This document shows positions 19,078 through 26,214 of a stretch of 64,000 nucleotides of DNA, piece by piece. Source of the DNA: JABAAE01 sp905480545 (GTDB lineage: Bacteria > Planctomycetota > Planctomycetia > Pirellulales > Pirellulaceae). The DNA is taken from positions 558,001 to 622,000 of the forward strand of contig CALSOR010000004.1 of assembly GCA_943788025.1 (NCBI GenBank). Reading direction: 5' to 3'. The notes under the pieces are model-generated. The model had not been told where the DNA came from, did not search any database, and was given only the letters and a program-made list of their open reading frames with translations. A program made the translations under genes and the position numbers. The first letter of the stretch is position 1, and each line of letters starts with the position of its first letter.

Positions 19078-22000
19078 ATGCTACATAAATGTCCGCAATG
19101 CATGGCCGACTTCACGGTCGCTGAAGACTCCGACACCTTTTCGATATCCTGTCCGACCTGCTCATGTCTGTTGGATAACGAAACCGTCGCTGGTGAAACC
19201 CAAACGTATGCCGCCAGCGATCGTTTCGTATCGCACTTCCGATTGCTCGACAAACTGGGTGCAGGGCAATTTGGAACCGTTTGGAAAGCCTTCGATACAA
19301 AGCTCCATCGAAATGTTGCGGTAAAGATTCCACGACAAAACATTGACGATTCCGTTCGCGAGTCATTCTTCCGCGAAGCTCGCGCCGCAGCCCAGCTCAA
19401 TCACCCGAATATCATCTCAATCCACGAAGTCGGATCGGATGACGATGCAGCGTTTATCGTTAGCGATTTTGTTCAAGGCACCGATCTACGGGCTTGGTTA
19501 TCGGGATTCACCCCAACTCCAATTCAAGCGGCAGAAATCTGCAAGTCGATTGCGTTAGGACTGCACCACGCTCATGAGTCTGGCGTAGTTCATCGGGACC
19601 TGAAACCGGCGAACATCATGATGGATCTTAATGATCAGCCGCAGATCATGGACTTCGGTTTGGCCAAACGAGAATCCGGCGAGGCCTCAATGACGGTGCA
19701 AGGCGAAATCCTGGGGACGCCCGCGTACATGTCGCCGGAACAAGCCAGGGGTGAAAGCTATAAAGTTGATAGACGGGCGGACATCTATTCTTTTGGTGTC
19801 TTGCTTTTTGAAATCCTCACTGGTGAAAAACCATTTCGCGGCGATCGAAAAGTCTTGTTGATCAACATTCTCAATCAGGAGGCCCCTCGCCTGCGTTCCC
19901 TAAAAACATCGATTCCGATTGACTTGGAAACCATCTGTTTGAAGTGTTTGGAAAAAAGCCCTGAGAGTCGCTATCAAACCGCAGGCGAAGTCGCTTCCGA
20001 GCTTGAGCGATTTCTGAAGAAAGAACCGATTGAAGCTCGGCCCATTTCCAGTTTGACCCGTGTGATTCGCGTTTGCCGTCGTTGGCCAGTTGTGACTTCG
20101 CTTTCGGTCGGACTCATCCTTTCACTAGTTATTGGAATCATTGGAATTTCATCGCAACTGCTCCGAGCCAATTCCGAGTGGGAACGTGCTGAGGACAATG
20201 CAAAACAATTGAATACGGCGAAAGTCAATTCAGAACGGAACCTCTACGTTGCCCAGATGGCTCAGATTCAGAATGCATGGGAAAACGGAATGGTTTCTGA
20301 GGTCCGCAGACTGCTCGATACCTTGATTCCGTCGGACGGACAAGAAGATCTACGAACTTTTGAATGGTCTTTGTATGACCGCTGGTGGACCCAGTCACAA
20401 GAAGGGTTGAAATGCAATTACGGCGCGATTGTTAATCAATTGGCAACTAACCCTCAATTCGAAATCGCGGCCGGTGGTAATGACGGGAAAATCCAGATCT
20501 GGAACGCAAAAACAAATTCAATTTACCAAACGCTTGTCGGAGGCGTCGATTTTGATGCAAAGGGCAATGTTCAGCGGCTCGAATATTCGAACGATGGAAG
20601 TAGATTGTTTGCGTGTTTCGCCATCGAGGAATGGAATAAATCTGGCGATTATGTGGTGTTCGAAAAGTCGCACAGGGGCTACGAAAAGATTTGTGAAAAA
20701 AAGGTCGACAACATCTATCAAATCGCGATCTCTCATGACGGACAGTGGCTGTCAGAAACGGCTGGAAATGTAAGCCGTTTCCGAAAGGTATCAGGACCAT
20801 CAGAATCCGAAGTGGAATTAAAAACGCAAAGCAACATCACGGAAGCATTTTTCTTCAACACATCCAACCGGTTTCTGACACAAGAGAAGTCCGATTCGGT
20901 CACGTTATGGGACGTGGCTAATTTGAAACAACCACTTGCCAACATACAATTAAAAACCGGAGTCAATAAAGCAACTTTATCTTTGGACGATTCAAAGCTG
21001 ATCTTTGTTGACGAGCAAGGCATTTCACAAATCGACATCGCTGACGACTGGTCAATGACCGTTTGCAAGTCGATTTCACTTCTGAAAACCGACCTGAAAT
21101 CCATTGTTCCCAATCCGAATGGCCTCAATTTCATTGCGACTCGTGGAAGCAGCGCCGATATTTTGGCGTACGATTCACTTGAGCTGGTCGGACGATTGAA
21201 TAGCCAAAAAGATTTCAGTGGCTCGCTTCGCTTCTTTAACGACGGCGCCGATATCGTAACACAAGAAGATGATTCAAATTTCATTTCGGTTTGGAACATA
21301 GAACGGGCAGAAAGAATCGGAAAAATTTCCGCTCACGACAATTACGTTTACGCAGTTGAAATCCTTCCAGACAATCGAATCGTCACTGGAGGTCGCGATT
21401 ATCTGATCCGCGTTACTGATTCCGACCAAGCTAGAGAAGCGTTAACAATGACTCACCCAGGCTGGATCTGGTCCATCGCGTTTTCGCCGGACGACCAGCT
21501 ACTCGCTTCGGCAAGCACTAATGGAAAAGTTCGTGTTTGGAACGTGAATACAGGCCTTGAAGAGTTCTCTGTTAAATCACACAGACGCAGTGTCCAGTTT
21601 GTTACTTTCTCGCCAGACGGAAAACTGCTTGCTTCAGGTGGTCGGGATAACGACATTTTTCTAACCGACGTTTTGACTCGTGTTTCCACTCCATTGCCGC
21701 GCCGGCATACGCACCATGTCAACTCACTTAGCTTTTCCCCGAATGGAAACTTCCTTGTATCTGGAAGCAATGATGGAACCATTATTGTTTGGGATGTCAA
21801 ATCAAAGAGAGAGGTTGCCCGCCATGACACAAATCCTGAGAAAGAACTAAATGACGCTGATATTTGGGCAGTTCTATTTGGGTCGGACAATGAAACGATC
21901 TATTTCGGCGGGATGAACAACAAGCTATCGAAATTCAATTTCGTCACGAAAAAAAGTTCTCTCATCAGCGAACTTGGCGGTGACTTAACAAGCCTTGCTC

Positions 22001-22170
22001 TGAACAAGGACTTCTCGATTTTGTCGGCGACGGCATCGGACGAAAACATTATCTTTTACGACCCTGCGAACGACAAATCGTTAGCGAAATTCCAAGGGCA
22101 TTCCAGCGATGCGATGTCTTCTTCGTTTTCTCCGGATGGCAAAACGTTGGTGACTGTGGGGGCCGACTGA
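19078..22170 (+). CDS. zinc-ribbon Ser/Thr protein kinase with WD40 C-terminus, 3' end cut off by an IS
   Basis: The surviving frame gives 1030 residues. A zinc ribbon (CPQC 5-8, CPTC 25-28) precedes a Hanks-type kinase domain (glycine loop LGAGQFGTVWK, VAVKIP, HRDLKPANIM, DFGLAKR, GTPAYMSPEQA), a transmembrane helix (VTSLSVGLILSLVIGIIGIS, about 345-365) and then WD40 repeats (IQIWNAK, VRVWNV, IIVWDVKS). All kinase catalytic residues are present. The stop TGA at 22168 is the first codon of the inserted IS; the frame resumes after the element, so the original protein was about 1103 residues. The kinase may still work because only the last part of the propeller is lost. ATG at 19078 is preferred over TTG at 19069 on ribosome-binding-site spacing. 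Confidence 0.88.
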   Translation: MLHKCPQCMADFTVAEDSDTFSISCPTCSCLLDNETVAGETQTYAASDRFVSHFRLLDKLGAGQFGTVWKAFDTKLHRNVAVKIPRQNIDDSVRESFFREARAAAQLNHPNIISIHEVGSDDDAAFIVSDFVQGTDLRAWLSGFTPTPIQAAEICKSIALGLHHAHESGVVHRDLKPANIMMDLNDQPQIMDFGLAKRESGEASMTVQGEILGTPAYMSPEQARGESYKVDRRADIYSFGVLLFEILTGEKPFRGDRKVLLINILNQEAPRLRSLKTSIPIDLETICLKCLEKSPESRYQTAGEVASELERFLKKEPIEARPISSLTRVIRVCRRWPVVTSLSVGLILSLVIGIIGISSQLLRANSEWERAEDNAKQLNTAKVNSERNLYVAQMAQIQNAWENGMVSEVRRLLDTLIPSDGQEDLRTFEWSLYDRWWTQSQEGLKCNYGAIVNQLATNPQFEIAAGGNDGKIQIWNAKTNSIYQTLVGGVDFDAKGNVQRLEYSNDGSRLFACFAIEEWNKSGDYVVFEKSHRGYEKICEKKVDNIYQIAISHDGQWLSETAGNVSRFRKVSGPSESEVELKTQSNITEAFFFNTSNRFLTQEKSDSVTLWDVANLKQPLANIQLKTGVNKATLSLDDSKLIFVDEQGISQIDIADDWSMTVCKSISLLKTDLKSIVPNPNGLNFIATRGSSADILAYDSLELVGRLNSQKDFSGSLRFFNDGADIVTQEDDSNFISVWNIERAERIGKISAHDNYVYAVEILPDNRIVTGGRDYLIRVTDSDQAREALTMTHPGWIWSIAFSPDDQLLASASTNGKVRVWNVNTGLEEFSVKSHRRSVQFVTFSPDGKLLASGGRDNDIFLTDVLTRVSTPLPRRHTHHVNSLSFSPNGNFLVSGSNDGTIIVWDVKSKREVARHDTNPEKELNDADIWAVLFGSDNETIYFGGMNNKLSKFNFVTKKSSLISELGGDLTSLALNKDFSILSATASDENIIFYDPANDKSLAKFQGHSSDAMSSSFSPDGKTLVTVGAD

Positions 22171-22207
22171 TTTGTTTCAGCGGCAAGTGAGACTTTTTTG
22201 TTCAGCT

Positions 22208-23188
22208 TTAATTGGTGGTCTGGTTCAGTTCTAAAGGTAAAGTTCTTTGGCGGATGCCAAGGTTAATCTGCTTTCGTCGGTGTCGAGACTGAGACAACTT
22301 CAGTCGCCGGGCGGAGCTGATTTCGTCCGGGTTGCCACGGTACCAAGTCGCTGGAGTTTGATACCCCAAGGCACTGTGCAATCGCTCGTTGTTGTAATGG
22401 TCGACAATCCTTTTTATGGTTTCTTCTGAGTCGTATCGGCCGACAAGTTCGTGTTCTTCAATCGCTTCCCGGATCGTCCGATTGCAACGTTCCATCACTC
22501 CGTTTTCTTCGGGGCAATGCGGCTTGATTCGGTGGTGAGTCAATTCGTGATGATCCAGCAAACCGCCAAACTCCTTGCTGATGTAGCCGCTTCCGTTGTC
22601 GCTACGAATGATCGGCTGGGCTACGACTTTTCCCTCTTGGTCCATCTGTAAACTCTCAAGTGCTTTCTGGGCGCCGATACTGATTGAATGTCCGTCCATG
22701 CTCGTCAACAACTCCCAGTGAACCAGGTAACGCGAATACTCGTCGATGAAATTCAGCAGGTAGTACTGAATTCCGCCGACCTTCAAATACATTAGATCGG
22801 TCGCCCAGATTTCGTCGGGGCGACTCGCTTTTTCTGCCTCGTCGCGATACCGTTTCTTGCGGCCACGACGAAGACACATCAGCTCTTCACTCAGTAAAAT
22901 TCGATAAACGGTACTCATACTCAGGTAAGCCACATCGTCGTCAATCATTCGCCAGGCAAGCTCGCGATGGCGGACGCCTGGATGCTCCAAAGCGTATTTC
23001 ACCACGGCTTGCTTCTCCTCGGGCAATGCCTCGAAAGCCTGAACGGGCTTGATCACCTCACGACGCTCTCGCTTCCAGGATTCTTCTTTCTTCCATCGAA
23101 AGTAGCTGGCCCGCGACACACCGAGATGATTCAATACCTCATTCGTTTTCAACGAACCAACAGACAAAGCACGATTAACTTCCGCCAC
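22208..23188 (-). CDS. IS3-family transposase OrfB (DDE integrase)
   Basis: A 326-residue integrase-like part of the transposase: an N-terminal helix-turn-helix (LNHLGVSRASYFRWKKEE), then an rve domain with the DDE residues in DEIWATDLMYLK, IRSDNGSGYIS and ENGVMERCNRTIREAIEE. It is intact. The frame can be read from a GTG at 23188, but the functional product is normally an OrfAB fusion made by -1 frameshifting at an A8 run (T8 on the plus strand, 23244-23251); the orfB frame is open from that point with no stop. Confidence 0.93.
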   Translation of the reverse strand: MAEVNRALSVGSLKTNEVLNHLGVSRASYFRWKKEESWKRERREVIKPVQAFEALPEEKQAVVKYALEHPGVRHRELAWRMIDDDVAYLSMSTVYRILLSEELMCLRRGRKKRYRDEAEKASRPDEIWATDLMYLKVGGIQYYLLNFIDEYSRYLVHWELLTSMDGHSISIGAQKALESLQMDQEGKVVAQPIIRSDNGSGYISKEFGGLLDHHELTHHRIKPHCPEENGVMERCNRTIREAIEEHELVGRYDSEETIKRIVDHYNNERLHSALGYQTPATWYRGNPDEISSARRLKLSQSRHRRKQINLGIRQRTLPLELNQTTN

Positions 23189-23235
23189 GACTTGCTGTTG
23201 AAGTTCGGCTGGCAGTTGTCCGTAGTCTTCAAGTC

Positions 23236-23535
23236 CTAAAGCGTTTTTTTTAACTCCAGGTTTTCTGCAAGAATCTCGGCGATGATCGCGTCTTTCTTGC
23301 GAAGCTCTTCCTGTTGTTGGTGCTGGTGGCGGTCTTCGGCTTTCGAGCGTCGCTTGTCACCGAAAACCGATTCAGCACTCGACACCAATTGGCTCTTCCA
23401 ATTGTAATACTGGGTGGGCTGAATGCCCTCACGACGACAAAGCTCCGATACCTCAACTCCGGGCTCAAGCCCTGCCAAGACGATTCGCATCTTCTCCGAT
23501 GCCGTCCAGCTCTTGCGTTTTCGTTTTTCACTCAT
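23236..23535 (-). CDS. IS3-family transposase OrfA
   Basis: A 99-residue OrfA with a helix-turn-helix (RKSWTASEKMRIVLAG, ELCRREGIQPTQYYNWK) and a C-terminal leucine-zipper-like helix (KKDAIIAEILAENLELKK). The frame extends to 23565, but MSEKRKRK at 23535 matches the usual start. It ends just after the slippery A8 run, as expected for programmed frameshifting into OrfB. Confidence 0.9.
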   Translation of the reverse strand: MSEKRKRKSWTASEKMRIVLAGLEPGVEVSELCRREGIQPTQYYNWKSQLVSSAESVFGDKRRSKAEDRHQHQQQEELRKKDAIIAEILAENLELKKTL

Positions 23536-23592
23536 CGGTCTCTGCTTTCTTATTGAGACCAACAATTCTAACTTCTAAAATGTCTCATTGAC

Positions 23593-23805
23593 GATGACGC
23601 ATTACACGACAAGTATATTAAGTATTGGAATCTTCGCACCAACGCGCAGACAGTAATGATTCCTGCACACGACAAACATATTCACGCAGTGCGATTTTCC
23701 AATGATGGAACTTTGGTCGCATCGTGTGGTTGGGATGGCAAAGTCAAGATCTGGCGGTCATCGTTGAGAAAATCTAATTTTGATACTCCGCCAATCACGA
23801 ATTAA
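23593..23805 (+). pseudogene. detached 3' end of the kinase-WD40 gene
   Basis: The first codons after the IS read DDALHDKYIKYWNLRTNAQ and go on to HIHAVRFSNDGTLVASCG and WDGKVKIW, ending with TAA at 23803-23805. This is the rest of one WD40 blade and one further blade, in the same frame as the kinase once the 1425-bp insertion is removed. It has no start codon context of its own and is probably not translated. Confidence 0.88.
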
Positions 23806-23821
23806 CCAGTTAGACAAAACC

Positions 23822-24676
23822 ATGACACAAACCTGCAAATCAATGAATGGCTTTGGATTGATTTTGCTGTGGAGCATTTTGCCATTTGGCAAAGCAAACA
23901 GCCAATCACCAGATACCTATGTCGTCACTCGAAACCTTGCTTACAAAACAGATGTTGTTGGCTATGAAGCAGAGCGATGCAAGCTTGATATTTACAAACC
24001 AAAGGCGGCTAAACGCGCACCCTCGCTTGTTTGGTTTCATGGTGGTGGCCTAACTGGCGGCGACAAGAACGACAAAAATGCGAAGGTGATTGCCGAAGTC
24101 CTTGCAGACCAGGGAGTCATTGTCTTGATGGTGAACTATCGACTTTCACCGAAGGCAAAATATCCGGCCTACATTGCGGACGCCGCAGCATCTGTCTCTT
24201 GGGCCCAAAACAACATTGCGAAGCATGGTGGCAGTCCGCAAAAAATATATGTTGGCGGGCATTCTGCCGGTGCTTATTTGACGATGATGCTTGGACTAGA
24301 CAAAAAACACCTTGCGGCAAAGAAGGTAAAACTATCCGATGTGGCAGGCTGGATTCCAGTTAGCGCCCAGGTCGACAGCCACTGGACCGTTCGGGCAGAA
24401 CGGGGCATCGATCGAGGCACTCAGGTGATCGATGAATCAGCTCCGCTTTTTCACGTCAGAAAAGACACCCCCAAAATGCTGGTGATCGTGGCCGAAAATG
24501 ACTTAAAAGGGCGAGCAGACCTCAACAAAACCTTTGTTGAAAAAATGAAGGGAAAAGGGCACAAAGAAATACCTTTTTACACCATCAAAGACCGTGATCA
24601 CGGCAGCTTGATCTCCAAGATCAATTCGAAAAACGATACCAACGCAATTTTGATTCGCGAATTCATTGGAAGGTAA
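23822..24676 (+). CDS. secreted alpha/beta hydrolase, carboxylesterase type
   Basis: A 284-residue protein with a signal peptide (ending near GKANSQ) and an esterase/lipase fold of the hormone-sensitive-lipase/BD-FAE kind: oxyanion motif FHGGGLTGG, nucleophile GGHSAGAY, and a C-terminal Asp (AENDLKGRAD) and His (KDRDHGSLI). The substrate is unknown; members act on short esters or carbohydrate esters. ATG at 23822 is preferred over an upstream frame opening at 23780, which overlaps the kinase tail. It starts 16 bp after the old kinase stop, so before the IS insertion it was probably read from the kinase transcript; expression now needs a promoter in or near the IS. Confidence 0.85.
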   Translation: MTQTCKSMNGFGLILLWSILPFGKANSQSPDTYVVTRNLAYKTDVVGYEAERCKLDIYKPKAAKRAPSLVWFHGGGLTGGDKNDKNAKVIAEVLADQGVIVLMVNYRLSPKAKYPAYIADAAASVSWAQNNIAKHGGSPQKIYVGGHSAGAYLTMMLGLDKKHLAAKKVKLSDVAGWIPVSAQVDSHWTVRAERGIDRGTQVIDESAPLFHVRKDTPKMLVIVAENDLKGRADLNKTFVEKMKGKGHKEIPFYTIKDRDHGSLISKINSKNDTNAILIREFIGR

Positions 24677-24736
24677 GTTGACGAAACAGAAAATCGCCAA
24701 CTGGGTTTCGGCAACTGCGATCATCTTTCGCTCTCT

Positions 24737-26056
24737 TTATCCATTACCGAATTCCGCTAATCGCCCCCGGTAAGATTCGTGAAAGAACTCGTTTTCATCC
24801 ACATCTGAATAAACCAATTCGCCATGGACCCAGGTTCGAATTGACTTGCCCTTAAGCCGTTCGCCATGCCACGGCGTCCACTTGCATTTGGTCACCTGAT
24901 TCGAATCCAAAACGTCATGTTCACGCTCCATGTCGATCAAACACAAATCCGCATCATAGCCAACCGCGATTTTCCCTTTGTTTTGAATTCTCCAAACTCT
25001 CGCCGGTGCCTCACACATCCAGCCGACCACTTGCTCTAGCGAACAGCGGTCACTATTTACTTCATTCAGCATCAACGCCAACGAGTTTTCGACGGCCGGC
25101 AAACCGGACGGACAGTCAGGATACAGTGCGAATTTTTCTTCTTTTGTATGGGGTGCATGATCGGTCGCCACTACAGCAATTTCGTTATTAAGCAGGGCTT
25201 GCCATAGTCGCTCATTGTCCGCTTTATTCTTGATCGATGGATTCATTTTGATCCGAGATCCCAGACGTGGATAATCGTCGACGTTAAAGAAGAGGTGATG
25301 CACACAAACTTCTGCTGTGACATATTCGCTTGGATTGGTTGCTAAAAACTCAGCCTCATCGCCAGTAGAAACATGCAGAACATGAAACGGATGCTGATGA
25401 CGAGTTGCCAGATCGAACGCACGCTTTGTCGCGACAATCGCCGCTTTGTGATCGCGAACGTTTGAATGATCGGCAATATCTCGTGAATCTTTGTAACGCT
25501 CAAAGTTCGCACGAACGGTTGCTTCATCCTCACAATGAGCAGTAAGTGGTAACGTCGTCTCCGCGAAGATTCGTTCCAAATCATCCTGGTTGTCGACCAA
25601 CAAATCGCCGGTGCTTGAACCAATAAAAATCTTGATCCCAGGCGTTCGAACTGCATTTTTCAGATCTTCAAGGTTGTGCGGCGTAGCACCAATATAAAAA
25701 CCGAAGTTAACCAAACTTGCTTTTTCTGCGATCGCAATTTTATTATCGATTCCAGCTTGATTGATAGCATTGGGAATCGTATTTGGCATTTCCAAAAATG
25801 TCGTAATGCCTCCTTTAGCACACGCACGACTTGCATGAGCAATATCTTCTTTATGCGTTAAACCGGGCTCACGAAAATGAACTTGATCGTCAATAATTCC
25901 GGGGAGCAGATACTTACCGCTCGCGTCGATTGTCTCATCAACCGATAAACCGACGCCAGCATCAATGTCCACAATCTTCCCATTTTCCATCACTACCGAC
26001 ACATCGGATCGGCCCTCTGGCAAGATCACGGTCGCGTTTTTTATCATAGTTTTCAT
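24737..26056 (-). CDS. pyrC: dihydroorotase, class I type
   Basis: A 439-residue amidohydrolase with DDQVHFREPGLTHKEDI near the N-terminus, HCEDEATV, FHVLHVSTGDE, VATDHAPHTKEE and the usual C-terminal GYDADLCLID. This pattern is that of dihydroorotase, which closes the pyrimidine ring; allantoinase is the closest alternative. The normal HxH metal motif reads QVH, so the first metal ligand is Gln. This variant also occurs in some Bacteroidetes dihydroorotases. AAAGGGGG lies about 7 bases before the first ATG at 26056. Confidence 0.88.
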   Translation of the reverse strand: MKTMIKNATVILPEGRSDVSVVMENGKIVDIDAGVGLSVDETIDASGKYLLPGIIDDQVHFREPGLTHKEDIAHASRACAKGGITTFLEMPNTIPNAINQAGIDNKIAIAEKASLVNFGFYIGATPHNLEDLKNAVRTPGIKIFIGSSTGDLLVDNQDDLERIFAETTLPLTAHCEDEATVRANFERYKDSRDIADHSNVRDHKAAIVATKRAFDLATRHQHPFHVLHVSTGDEAEFLATNPSEYVTAEVCVHHLFFNVDDYPRLGSRIKMNPSIKNKADNERLWQALLNNEIAVVATDHAPHTKEEKFALYPDCPSGLPAVENSLALMLNEVNSDRCSLEQVVGWMCEAPARVWRIQNKGKIAVGYDADLCLIDMEREHDVLDSNQVTKCKWTPWHGERLKGKSIRTWVHGELVYSDVDENEFFHESYRGRLAEFGNG

Positions 26057-26214
26057 TTTGAAGCCCCCTTTGGTTGCTACAATTGGGAAATTGATTCGCA
26101 GATGAAGCCCGATTCAATTGCTAAAAATAGAATGGGCGAGTTTGTTTTGCCCGCAAAGACGAGGCGAAACAATAGTAGAATGAAACATGACAACTTTTTT
26201 AAGCGGGGACCCGA

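Larger units (their letters stand above)
22168..23589 (-). mobile_element. IS3-family insertion sequence (about 1.42 kb)
   Basis: An insertion of 1422 bp carrying overlapping orfA and orfB on the minus strand with a typical -1 frameshift signal. It interrupts the kinase-WD40 gene. The codon GAC occurs on both sides (22165-22167 and 23590-23592), fitting a 3-bp target duplication, and removing 1425 bp rejoins the reading frame. Imperfect inverted repeats are seen as TGAGACTTTTTTG from 22188 and, on the opposite strand, TGAGACATTTTAG from 23587. The left end carries 20 additional bases outside this repeat, so exact termini need comparison with another full copy. Confidence 0.9.
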
